Shown piece by piece: positions 1-6,371 of a stretch of DNA of 12,160 nt. The stretch comes from GCA-003244245 sp050700255. GTDB lineage: Bacteria > Actinomycetota > Actinomycetes > Mycobacteriales > Pseudonocardiaceae. Where the stretch lies: positions 1-12,160 of the forward strand of contig JBOHGX010000440.1 of assembly GCA_050700255.1 (NCBI GenBank), read 5' to 3'. Under the pieces are notes generated by a model. The model ran no database searches. It saw nothing but the letters and a program-made list of their open reading frames with translations, and was not told the DNA's origin. The position numbers and the translations under genes are program-made. Within the stretch, counting starts at the first letter, position 1. Every line of letters starts with the position of its first letter.

Positions 1-665
1 GTCGCGCACCGCTACGGCGTTGTGCACGCTGAGCGTCCCGACCGGGTATCACCTGCTCCCAGGAGACCTCGCCGTAGATCGCCCGCGCGGAGCTATACCC
101 GGACGGCCTCTCCATCGGCTGGCTTCCGGGGCGGGGTGAAAGTACCAGCAGACTCGTGGCCCCGAGCAGCGGGAACAGGATCCCGAGCAGGGCGATGATG
201 AGCAGCAGTCCCAAGCCGAGCTTGCGGTTGGGCTCCCTGCGGGGCGCGCCGATCCCCTTCGGGCGCCGCTTGCGCCACATGACCATCGACGTGGCCACCG
301 ACAGCAGGATCGCCAGCACCGCGATCGTGACCAGGATCTGGTTGATCAGGCCCCACTGCCGTCCCTCGTGCACTGCGATGCCGAAGCTGGTCGCCTTGCC
401 CGCCCAGCCGTACTGGTCGAAGCCGTACTCGCCGATCGGTTCGGCGGTGTACTGGTCGATGTAGGCGATGCGGGCGTCGGTGGCGCTGCGGTTGGGCTCC
501 TGGGGGCCGTCCTCCCAGTAGCCGATGCTGTAGGCGCTGGTCTCGTCCTCGGGCCAGGTGACCGAGAAGCCGTGCGGGATGCCGATCTTGTGGGTGCTGG
601 CGATCACCGCGTCCAGCGGGGCGCCCTGGCTGGGATCCCAGCGCAGCTCGTCGCCGACCTGCCCC
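1..665 (-). pseudogene. PepSY-associated membrane protein, N-terminal part missing
   Basis: The minus frame is open from about 665 to the window edge and reads as the last part of a PepSY-associated transmembrane protein. It has VGDELRWDPSQGAP, SIGYWEDG, then YIDQYTAEPIGEYGFDQYGW and FGIAVHEGRQWGLINQ, followed by one membrane helix, the basic signature MWRKRRPKG, and a second hydrophobic helix ending PLLGATSLLVL. In this family the first helices and the PepSY repeats come before this part; they are absent because the frame meets the corA remnant near 661-690. After LLVL, near 140, the expected hydrophobic tail and basic end are not seen. The remaining 140 bases stay open but look unrelated. 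Such proteins are inner-membrane components often found near iron or copper uptake genes; the role here is unknown. No start or stop codon is visible, so this is a fragment, real or from assembly. Confidence 0.7.
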
Positions 666-675
666 CTGCCGCCGG

Positions 676-1052
676 GACCGGGCGAACTCGAGCTGCGCCG
701 CGCGTTCCGGGACGTCCAGGACCACGTGGTGCGGGTGAGCGAACGAACGGACTCATTCCGCCAGCTCCTGAATAACATGCTCACGGCGAACGCCACGCAG
801 GTCACGCAGCGGCAGAATGAGGAGATCACCCGGCTGACCGAGGCCACCTACAAGCAGAGTGAGCGGGTCAAGCAGATCTCGTCGTGGGTGGCGATCCTGT
901 TCGCGCCGACCTTGGTCGGCACCGTGTACGGGATGAATTTCACCCACATGCCGGAGCTGGGCTGGGTCTTCGGCTATCCGCTCGCCGTGGTGCTGATGAT
1001 CCTCACCGGGCTGGTGCTCCGGTTCGTGTTCAAGCGCCGCGGCTGGCTGTAG
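676..1052 (+). pseudogene. corA: CorA-type divalent cation channel, C-terminal fragment
   Basis: The reading frame ending at TAG 1052 encodes the last ~120 residues of a CorA-family magnesium/cobalt channel. Visible parts are the long stalk helix (LELRRAFRDVQDHVVRVSER, then NNMLTANATQVTQRQNEE), pore helix 1 with the diagnostic GMN motif (YGMNFTHMPELGW), the second helix (YPLAVVLMILTGLVL) and a basic end FKRRGWL. A full CorA has about 300-370 residues, so the cytoplasmic N-terminal domain is gone. The frame stays open to an ATG at 558, but that stretch is antisense to the PepSY coding region and does not look like CorA, so it is not a credible start. The corA part begins about 680-690. Without the N-terminal domain a functional pentameric channel is unlikely. 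Confidence 0.8.
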
Positions 1053-1058
1053 CCGGAC

Positions 1059-1076
1059 GCTCTCCTCTTCGGGAGC
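1059..1076 (+). terminator. Possible weak terminator after corA remnant
   Basis: A 6-bp stem (GCTCTC/GGGAGC, one G-T pair) with a 6-nt loop begins 7 bases after the corA stop codon. There is no T run. The rest of 1077-1157 shows nothing recognisable. Confidence 0.25.
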
Positions 1077-1157
1077 AGTAGGGTTGATCACGAACGGGAC
1101 GCTCATCGAGCCCGCAGTGGGGCCGACCGCTTGGACATATCGATCTCGCCTGCGGAG

Positions 1158-2990
1158 TCAGGCGGTGAACGTCCATGGTGGGCGGACGAAGGCGCAGCGG
1201 TCGTGTTGTAGCAGGGTGGCCGCCCACGGGTGATCGGCGAGTTCGCCCGGATCGGGGCAGGCGCGGGCCGCGTCGATGCCCGCCGCCGCGAGCTGCTGCA
1301 GTGATTCGCCGACCGGCGCGGCGGCGATCGCGGCCGGCACCTCCGCCACGTCGCCGACCCCGAGTGCGGCGGTGACTGTGCTCGGCGGGGCCGTTCGGCT
1401 GATCACGAGGTTACCGTCTGCTGCTGACAGCGGCACCCCGAACGCGCCGAACTCGGGTCGCTCGGATGGCGCATGGGCCTGCAGCAGGGCGGCGGCCGAG
1501 AGTAGCGAGCTGCGCACCCGGCGACCCCGGCCGTCGCGCTCGCGGCCGAGTAGCCCGGCGAGCACTCCGCTGGCCGCGACAAGCCCGCCCAGCACGTCCA
1601 GCAAGGTCATCAGCGACCCGGCTGGTGCCTCGCAGGCGGGGGTGATGTGGTCGGGCAGCCCGGCGTAGGCCTGCACCATGAAGTCGGTGCCTGGCGGTGG
1701 GTTGGCTCCCCGGGCATCGCCCCAGCCGGAGGCGTGTGCGGAGACCAGCCGCGGGTTGACCGCGGAGAGGTCGTCGTGGTCCAGGCCGAGCTGGGCCGCT
1801 TTGCCGGGCGGCCAGTTGTGCACGAAAGCGTCGGCCGCTGCCACCGTGTCCTTCACGGTCCGGCGGCCGGCCGGGTTCCACAGGTCGGCCTGCACCAGCC
1901 GCTTGCCGCGGTTGAGCGCCAGGAAGCGGGCCGAGCAGTCCCCGGCCATCGGTGGCGTGTTGCGCAGCGCGTCCCCACCGGTCGGTTCGATCCGGATCAC
2001 GTCGGCACCGAGCAGCCCCAGCAGGTGCCCGACCAGCGGTCCCTGCACCCGTCGGCCGGCCTCGACCACCACCATCCCGGCAAGCGGGCCGTCACCGGAC
2101 CCGGTGCTTCCCACTGGTGCCGTGCGGTCCGATACCGCGGGTCCCATCGGCTCGACGGCCCACGGCGCAGCGAACGGGTCGGTGCCGCTGAGCTCGTGAC
2201 ATCGCTCGGCGTGGTCGCGTAGTCGTTGCACTGCTACCCCGGTTGCCGCTGCGGCGCAGGTCAGCTCAGCGAACGAGCGGGCCGCCGTGGCCGCATGCAA
2301 CTCGGCGGGCAGCGGGGCCACTGCCGTCGTGTAGCGCAGCATGAACGGCCGCCACGCCTGACTCGCCACCGTTTCGGGCACGCCCAGCCGCGTCCACAGC
2401 AGCCGCCACGGCTCGGCGTCGAGGGACTCCAGCTCGAAGATCACCCCATCCGCGGAGCGAAACGGTGGCGGATGCCCGGATTCTGAGTGGGCCAGCGGAT
2501 CGGGCTCATCGGTGGTGGCCGCCGCGAGGTGCTGCGAGATGGTGAGCAGCGCCGTCGCCGCCATCGACACGGTGACACCGCACGTTGGACGACCGCGTAG
2601 CCGCGCGACCAGGCTGGCCAGCACACCCTGTGCGAGAGCCACCCCGGTCGCGGTCGTGACGTAGTCCACCCCGAGCCGGGTGGCGCTGCGGCCGCGACCC
2701 CGCCCATGCACGGCCATCAGACCGCAGGCCGCCTGGGCCAACGGCTCGTCGAGCACGGTGCCGCACGGGCCCCGGCGGTCCAACCGGCACACCAGCGGTC
2801 CGCCCGGCAGTCCCGGCCCGGTCAGCATCAGGCCGTCACCGGAGCAGGCGACCTCAGCGCGCACCCCGGCACCGGCCAGGTGCCCATGCAAGATCCGTTC
2901 GGGAACCCAGCGCTCAGGCACGCGGCTCGTGGCAGCGGTCCGGCGAGCCGGGGCCTGCTGCATTGTGGTGTGCGCAGCCTCACCTTTCAC
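1158..2990 (-). CDS. Family III CoA-transferase (CaiB/BaiF), fused double domain
   Basis: A 610-residue family III CoA-transferase; members move CoA between carboxylic acids or racemise 2-methylacyl-CoA. The second half (about 302-608) is a full CaiB/BaiF domain: GMVVVEAGRRVQGP, LLGLLGADVIRIEPTGGD, NRGKRLVQADL, NPRLVSAHASGWG, GTDFMVQAYAGL, and LLDVLGGLVAASGVLAGLL, whose Asp (about 465) is the likely catalytic aspartate. The racemase-type His before the GTD Asp is Thr, so an AMACR-like racemase is less likely. The first half (about 78-260) resembles the middle and end of the same family (RLGVDYVTTATGVALAQGVL; RSADGVIFELESLDAEPW) but lacks the N-terminal CoA-binding Rossmann part, so it is probably a degenerate partner of the intertwined dimer. 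The start is uncertain: GTG 2990 is the outer choice, while ATG 2963 has AAAGGTGAGG 14 bases upstream. Substrate unknown; no pathway genes are adjacent. Confidence 0.85.
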   Translation of the reverse strand: MKGEAAHTTMQQAPARRTAATSRVPERWVPERILHGHLAGAGVRAEVACSGDGLMLTGPGLPGGPLVCRLDRRGPCGTVLDEPLAQAACGLMAVHGRGRGRSATRLGVDYVTTATGVALAQGVLASLVARLRGRPTCGVTVSMAATALLTISQHLAAATTDEPDPLAHSESGHPPPFRSADGVIFELESLDAEPWRLLWTRLGVPETVASQAWRPFMLRYTTAVAPLPAELHAATAARSFAELTCAAAATGVAVQRLRDHAERCHELSGTDPFAAPWAVEPMGPAVSDRTAPVGSTGSGDGPLAGMVVVEAGRRVQGPLVGHLLGLLGADVIRIEPTGGDALRNTPPMAGDCSARFLALNRGKRLVQADLWNPAGRRTVKDTVAAADAFVHNWPPGKAAQLGLDHDDLSAVNPRLVSAHASGWGDARGANPPPGTDFMVQAYAGLPDHITPACEAPAGSLMTLLDVLGGLVAASGVLAGLLGRERDGRGRRVRSSLLSAAALLQAHAPSERPEFGAFGVPLSAADGNLVISRTAPPSTVTAALGVGDVAEVPAAIAAAPVGESLQQLAAAGIDAARACPDPGELADHPWAATLLQHDRCAFVRPPWTFTA

Positions 2991-3114
2991 GATGGAGTAG
3001 TCGCCGCATCGCCTGCCGGAGTTCCCACTCCGGGCACGCTGGCACCGATCCTGCCCCGCACACGGTCAGAACCTCGCACCGACGCGTCCCGGTCGGCGGG
3101 ATGCACGCTCGGTA

Positions 3115-3669
3115 TCAGCCGGTGATGTTCTGGAGTTCCGATCGACAGATCTTGGCAGTGCGGTAGGCGCTTTCGGAGTGGACTCGGCAGTGACCGTGGT
3201 GACTGGCGTGCTGGCCGCACTCCGCCGCGCAGCGATCGGCGGCGGTGGCCACGGCCTCCAGGATGGCCCTGACGACACCAGCATCGGTGGCGGTGGGGCG
3301 GCACAACACCCGTTGCGCAGCCGCGGCAATGTCGGCACAGTCGAGTGCCGCCCGCGTGGCACTGGCCATGTCGGCGCCATCGAGGGCCATCATCGCTGCG
3401 GCGCAGGTGGTCGAGTCACGATCGAGCTCGGTAAGCGCCTGCAAAACCGTGGCCATCCCGCTAAGGCTGAACAACAGCTTCGAGGTGACGTCGGGTGGCT
3501 GGGCCACAATGGCGGTTCGAGCGAGCGTAGTGACCTGCGCCGCCTTGTCGGCGAACCACCGACATACCACGCAAGTCGCCAGGTGGGCGGCGATGACGCG
3601 CCGTTCCGCCGCGCTCCCCTCGCCGTCCAGCTCAGCCGAGATGGCCTCACGACACTCTGTGCAATCCAC
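3115..3669 (-). CDS. ZAS anti-sigma domain fused to a Cys-poor Csp/DUF326-like domain
   Basis: A 184-residue soluble protein with two parts. Residues 1-60 form a zinc-binding anti-sigma (ZAS) domain with C3, C6 and the H29-x3-C33-x2-C36 motif (HLATCVVC), matching the ZAS protein at 4787 in about 42 of the first 61 residues. Residues 75-182 resemble the four-helix Csp3/DUF326 copper storage proteins: LDCADIAAAAQRVL, TDAGVVRAILEAVATAADRC, and HASHHGHCRV. Normal Csp3 proteins have well over ten cysteines lining the bundle; here only C89, C111, C123, C147, C151, C161 and C175 remain, with His at 154, 157, 158, 160 and 164. There is no membrane segment. It starts with GTG at 3669, preceded by an ECF-type promoter that leaves no leader. 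I infer a cytoplasmic metal- or thiol-sensing regulator of the sigma factor at 4144-4725. A storage role is unlikely with so few Cys. Confidence 0.82.
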   Translation of the reverse strand: MDCTECREAISAELDGEGSAAERRVIAAHLATCVVCRWFADKAAQVTTLARTAIVAQPPDVTSKLLFSLSGMATVLQALTELDRDSTTCAAAMMALDGADMASATRAALDCADIAAAAQRVLCRPTATDAGVVRAILEAVATAADRCAAECGQHASHHGHCRVHSESAYRTAKICRSELQNITG

Positions 3670-3676
3670 GTAACAA

Positions 3677-3705
3677 TGGTCGCACGGCGAATCCCTTAGG
3701 TTCCC
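3677..3705 (-). promoter_or_regulatory. ECF (SigC-type) promoter of the ZAS-Csp gene, leaderless
   Basis: Reading the minus strand, GGGAAC (3705-3700) is followed by 17 bases and CGACCA (3682-3677), then 7 bases to the GTG start at 3669. Spacing and both boxes match the promoter at 4751-4779, and the match continues past the -10 box (CGACCATTGTTAC against CGACAATTGTCAT). The transcript would begin at or next to the GTG. GGAAC-type -35 boxes are typical of ECF sigma factors; use by the neighbouring sigma is inference. Confidence 0.7.
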
Positions 3706-3710
3706 AGCTC

Positions 3711-4124
3711 GTGGCTAGGCTCCTGGTTGTGGAGCGCACCGATGCCGCAAAAACCCGCAGGCGGGGAGATCGCCGTTCGCAGTTCGACCGATTCGTCCAG
3801 GCGGCCTACCTCCGGGTCAGCCAGGCGCCGTTCTTCTTCGTGTGTGCCGGCATCGTCGCGGTCTGGCTGGTCAGCGCGCCACTGTGGGCAGACCTCAAGG
3901 AATGGCAGGTGGCCATTCATACTGTCGCGAGCGTCCTCACGCTGCTGCTGGTGGTGCTGCTCGAGAACGCCGGTCGCCGCGCGGAAGAGGCCGCGCAGGA
4001 GAAGCTCAATGTCATCGCCGAGGCGGTGGTCGAACTGATGGTTTCGGGAGCGCGTAGCGATCCAGATCTCCGGAATGCCGCGGAGCGTCTGCGCGAGGCT
4101 GTCGGTCTCGAGGAGCGCCATTGA
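3711..4124 (+). CDS. Low-affinity iron permease (Fet4-type) family small membrane protein
   Basis: A 137-residue protein with a basic N-terminus, FDRFVQAAYLRVSQAPFFFV, two hydrophobic helices (about 42-60 and 66-84), and the segment HTVASVLTLLLVVLLENAGR followed by AAQEKLNVIAEAVVEL. This layout (Trp-rich turn, TVxTxLLVxLxxN, then QxKLxxI) is that of the low-affinity iron permease family (PF04120). Bacterial members are short and their transport activity is poorly established; yeast Fet4 carries Fe, Cu and Zn. The start is GTG 3711, with GTG 3729 as an alternative; I see no good ribosome site. It lies between the two anti-sigma genes, divergent from the ZAS-Csp gene by 41 bases and convergent with the sigma gene. 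The position suggests metal homeostasis. The family call is by eye from the motif. Confidence 0.7.
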   Translation: MARLLVVERTDAAKTRRRGDRRSQFDRFVQAAYLRVSQAPFFFVCAGIVAVWLVSAPLWADLKEWQVAIHTVASVLTLLLVVLLENAGRRAEEAAQEKLNVIAEAVVELMVSGARSDPDLRNAAERLREAVGLEERH

Positions 4125-4146
4125 GGTTCAGCGACATTGAAACTCA
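4122..4146. terminator. Possible shared hairpin over two convergent stop codons
   Basis: TGAGGTTCA (4122-4130) and TGAAACTCA (4138-4146) form a 9-bp stem with one internal mismatch and a 7-base loop. The arms contain the stop codon of the permease-type gene and, on the other strand, that of the sigma gene. TCAGCGAC is also directly repeated here. A bidirectional terminator is possible, but there is no T run. Confidence 0.3.
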
Positions 4147-4725
4147 GCGACCGGTGGCGCTTCGGCCGGACTGTCCGGGAGCGTTCATCGCCCGGACCAG
4201 GTCTTCCCGCGCCCGGGCAACCCGGGACCGGATGGTGCCGATGGGGCAGCCGCACACCTGTGCCGTGGCCGCGTAGCCGAGACCTAACATCTGGGTGAGC
4301 ACGAAGGCGTCCCGGCGGTCCGGCTCCAACCCGGCCACTAGCTCGCGGAGTACAACGCCCTCGTCGAACCCGGGCCGCTGGTGCGTCGGACTCGCCGCCA
4401 CGACGGTGTCCCAGTCGTCGACCGCGGTGGTGCGCGGCCGCGTCACGGCCCAACGCACGTGGTCGGCGGCGACTCTGCGAGCGATGGACAGCAGCCAGGT
4501 GCGTGCGGAGGAGCGGCCGGCGAAGCTCGGCAGCGATCGCAGGGCCCTCAGGTAGGTCTCCTGGGTGAGATCCTCGGCCTCGCCGCGGTCCCCGATATGG
4601 CTCAGGAAGCGGTATACATCGCGCTGGGTAGCGCGCACGAAGGCCGCAAGGGCGGCGCGATTACCGATGCCCGCCGAAAGAGCCAACGCGGTGACCTGTG
4701 CATCATCAGATCGGGCGTCACCCAT
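4144..4725 (-). CDS. sigC: ECF RNA polymerase sigma factor, SigC type
   Basis: A 193-residue group 4 (ECF) sigma factor containing only sigma2 and sigma4. Sigma2 (about 25-92) has RATQRDVYRFL, the core-binding EDLTQETYLRAL and the -10 recognition stretch RSSARTWLLSIARRVAADHV. After a short linker, sigma4 (about 128-178) has LEPDRRDAFVLTQMLGLGYA and the helix-turn-helix VCGCPIGTIRSRVARARE. The match to Mycobacterium tuberculosis SigC (185 residues) is close in both parts, including CGCPxGTIRSRVARAR. SigC has been linked to copper acquisition in that species. I chose ATG 4725 because MGDARSDDAQVTALALSA fits the SigC start; the frame extends to 4779 but would then overlap the divergent promoter. 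It diverges from the membrane anti-sigma gene by 61 bases. Control by the two flanking ZAS proteins is inferred. No GGGAAC-type promoter is seen upstream on its own strand. Confidence 0.9.
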   Translation of the reverse strand: MGDARSDDAQVTALALSAGIGNRAALAAFVRATQRDVYRFLSHIGDRGEAEDLTQETYLRALRSLPSFAGRSSARTWLLSIARRVAADHVRWAVTRPRTTAVDDWDTVVAASPTHQRPGFDEGVVLRELVAGLEPDRRDAFVLTQMLGLGYAATAQVCGCPIGTIRSRVARAREDLVRAMNAPGQSGRSATGR

Positions 4726-4750
4726 GTGGGAAGGGTAACTGACAGTTTCA

Positions 4751-4779
4751 GGGAACCCCAGGGCTCGCAGGGGCGACAA
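4751..4779 (+). promoter_or_regulatory. ECF (SigC-type) promoter of the membrane anti-sigma gene, leaderless
   Basis: GGGAAC (4751-4756), 17 bases, CGACAA (4774-4779), then 7 bases to the GTG start at 4787, so the mRNA probably begins at the start codon. The -10 region lies in a perfect 10-bp palindrome GACAATTGTC (4775-4784). A second small palindrome, AACTG-A-CAGTT (4737-4747), sits just before the -35 box. The arrangement is the same as at 3677-3705. Confidence 0.7.
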
Positions 4780-4786
4780 TTGTCAT

Positions 4787-5557
4787 GTGGACTGCACTCA
4801 GTGTAGGGAAGCGCTCTCGGCTGGGCTGGATGGCGAGGGCAGCGCGGTCGAACAAAGCGTGGTCGACGCGCACCTGAAAACCTGCGCGGCGTGCCGCCGG
4901 TTCGCTGACGACGCGGCGCATGTCACTCGGCTGGCCCGCACCGCCGTGGCCGCCCCGGAGCCCGACGTCGTTGAGGCGGTCCTCGCGGCCGCCCCCCGAT
5001 CACCTCGCCGGCGGCTGGCTACTGCCTTGCGGGTACTACTCGGCTTGGTCGGCTTCGCTCAGATCGCCGTCGCTGCATTCGGCGTACTCGCGGCTCAGGC
5101 CAGCGGGCACGACTCCCACGGCATAGTGCTGACGGGTGCCTCGGTCACGCATTTCGCGCATGAGAGCGCCGCGTGGAATCTGGCGTTGGGCGTCGGTTTC
5201 CTCTGGATCGCATGGCGCTCGTCACGGACGTCGGGGATGGTGCCGACGCTCACGACGTTCGTGGCGGTACTGGCAGCGCTGGTGGTGCTGGATGTGGCGG
5301 CTGGGCGGGTCGATCCCGAACGGTTCGTCTTACACGGACTGGTACTGGCCGGCCTGATCTTGGTGATAGTGCTCGATCGGCTGCCTAGACCCACCGGCGG
5401 TACCGTGCCTGGTGCCCCCGCCGTGGGGCCGCCTTGGGCAGGTCGATCGAGACGCGCAGACCCGGTGATCGGGACCGATGCTGACGGCCTACCACCGGAT
5501 CTACGGCCGACTGCTCAACATGACGGTAGCGCCGCAGCGCAGCGCCGGACCGCGTAA
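4787..5557 (+). CDS. Membrane-anchored ZAS anti-sigma factor with His-rich outer loop
   Basis: A 256-residue anti-sigma factor. The cytoplasmic ZAS domain (1-60) has C3, C6 and H29-x3-C33-x2-C36 (HLKTCAAC). Four predicted membrane helices follow at about 81-104, 129-145, 151-173 and 180-199, then a proline-rich, polar tail of ~55 residues. With the N-terminus inside, the loop between helices 1 and 2 faces outside and carries H108, H111, H122 and H125 (GHDSH and THFAHES), a plausible metal site. The GTG start is used because the paralogous gene begins with the same MDCTxCRE codons and promoter distance; there is no ribosome site, fitting a leaderless mRNA. The gene is divergent from the sigma gene, the usual pairing for ECF sigma/anti-sigma sets although they are more often co-directional. 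I infer that it holds the sigma factor at the membrane and releases it on an external signal. Confidence 0.85.
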   Translation: MDCTQCREALSAGLDGEGSAVEQSVVDAHLKTCAACRRFADDAAHVTRLARTAVAAPEPDVVEAVLAAAPRSPRRRLATALRVLLGLVGFAQIAVAAFGVLAAQASGHDSHGIVLTGASVTHFAHESAAWNLALGVGFLWIAWRSSRTSGMVPTLTTFVAVLAALVVLDVAAGRVDPERFVLHGLVLAGLILVIVLDRLPRPTGGTVPGAPAVGPPWAGRSRRADPVIGTDADGLPPDLRPTAQHDGSAAAQRRTA

Positions 5558-5625
5558 TCGCCAGCGCAGCGATCGGTCATTGCTTTCACGCCCGCCTCTG
5601 GTCAAGATGTAGTAGTTGCGACTAG

Positions 5626-6339
5626 ATGGCAATAGAACAGGGCGTGATCATGGCGAGAACCACAGCCGCCCCGGTGGACGGCTCCCTGCGGGCGCACACT
5701 CATGCTCACCTGTGGTCGTTGCCCGACGGCACCGGCCTGCACGCCCCGTACGGTCGATTGGTGATCGAGCCCGGCACTGGCCGGGTTTGCTGCCATCTGT
5801 GCGGGCGGTGGTATGTCTCGCTGGGCGGCCACCTCCGGGCGCACGGACACACCGCCGGCTCCTACCGGGAGACGATGGGGCTGTGCCGGAGCCGGCCGCT
5901 GGTCGTCGAGGCCCTGTCCCGCTCGATCTCCGCTCGCCAGACCGAGGCTTACCGGCGTTCGCCCGAGCTACGCGCTCGGCTGGCGATCGGGCAGGAATTC
6001 TCCAAGGCCGGCCGGCTCACCACGCTGGCTCACATCTCGCGTGCCGCCAGCGCATCGGCGGAGAGCGCTCGAATCCGCCGGGCGGCACTCGAAGCGGGCC
6101 GGGAGACCAGGGCGGCCCAGCGCGATCAGGCGCTGGCCCGACGGCTGCGCGAACTTCGCTTCGACGACCTGGCCGAGTACTTGCGGCACGCCTACTCGGC
6201 CGGGGCCAGCCTGCGACATCTCGCGAAGGTGACCGGGTTGGGGTGGGCCAGGCTACGTCGCGAGATCGACGCGGCCGGCGTCACGGTGCGGACCAGAACC
6301 GATCGCTCAAGTTGCGATATCCCGGCAATCGCTACATAG
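5626..6339 (+). CDS. Ros/MucR-like zinc finger DNA-binding protein
   Basis: A 237-residue protein. The core is a C-x2-C-x9-H-x3-H finger (C56, C59, H69, H73; CHLCGRWYVSLGGHLRAHGH) followed by SYRETMGLCRSRPLV. This matches the Ros/MucR zinc finger plus the MucR 'YRxxxGL' segment, best known from alphaproteobacteria but also annotated in actinobacteria. The long Arg/Ala-rich C-terminal part ends in a helix-turn-helix-like segment (about 194-218, SLRHLAKVTGLGWARLRREI), so the protein probably binds DNA through two elements. There is no membrane segment. ATG 5626 is the outer start; ATG 5650 (MARTTAAP) is also possible. A weak -35-like TTGCTT lies at 5580. It ends 32 bases before the superoxide dismutase start, so the two may be co-transcribed; targets are unknown. 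Confidence 0.75.
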   Translation: MAIEQGVIMARTTAAPVDGSLRAHTHAHLWSLPDGTGLHAPYGRLVIEPGTGRVCCHLCGRWYVSLGGHLRAHGHTAGSYRETMGLCRSRPLVVEALSRSISARQTEAYRRSPELRARLAIGQEFSKAGRLTTLAHISRAASASAESARIRRAALEAGRETRAAQRDQALARRLRELRFDDLAEYLRHAYSAGASLRHLAKVTGLGWARLRREIDAAGVTVRTRTDRSSCDIPAIAT

Positions 6340-6357
6340 TGGCGATAATATCCGCCA
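6340..6357. repeat. Small inverted repeat upstream of the superoxide dismutase
   Basis: TGGCG (6340-6344) and CGCCA (6353-6357) flank an AT-rich 8-base centre that includes GATAATATC, in the 32-base gap before the SOD start. It could be an operator; it is short enough to occur by chance. Confidence 0.2.
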
Positions 6358-6361
6358 TCTT

Positions 6362-6366
6362 GGAGG
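6362..6366 (+). promoter_or_regulatory. Shine-Dalgarno site deciding the SOD start
   Basis: GGAGG five bases before GTG 6372. It fixes the start among the many in-frame codons of the long open frame. Confidence 0.7.
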
Positions 6367-6371
6367 TCAGC

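Noticed and set aside
170..200. GGGAAC in the PepSY fragment as a third SigC-type promoter
   Set aside because: It lies inside coding sequence, the box 17 bases downstream is GATGAT, and no gene starts after it.
558..680. Complete corA-like frame starting at ATG 558
   Set aside because: The first ~40 codons are antisense to the well-supported PepSY coding sequence and show no CorA features; the frame is open only by GC bias.
93..725. 210-residue minus-strand frame
   Set aside because: It is an out-of-frame Arg/Gly-rich shadow; the PepSY motifs are in another minus frame.
5616..6371. One 455-residue frame joining upstream sequence to the SOD
   Set aside because: The first 250 residues are an Arg/Pro/Gly-rich shadow of the MucR-like gene; SOD has its own ribosome site and GTG.
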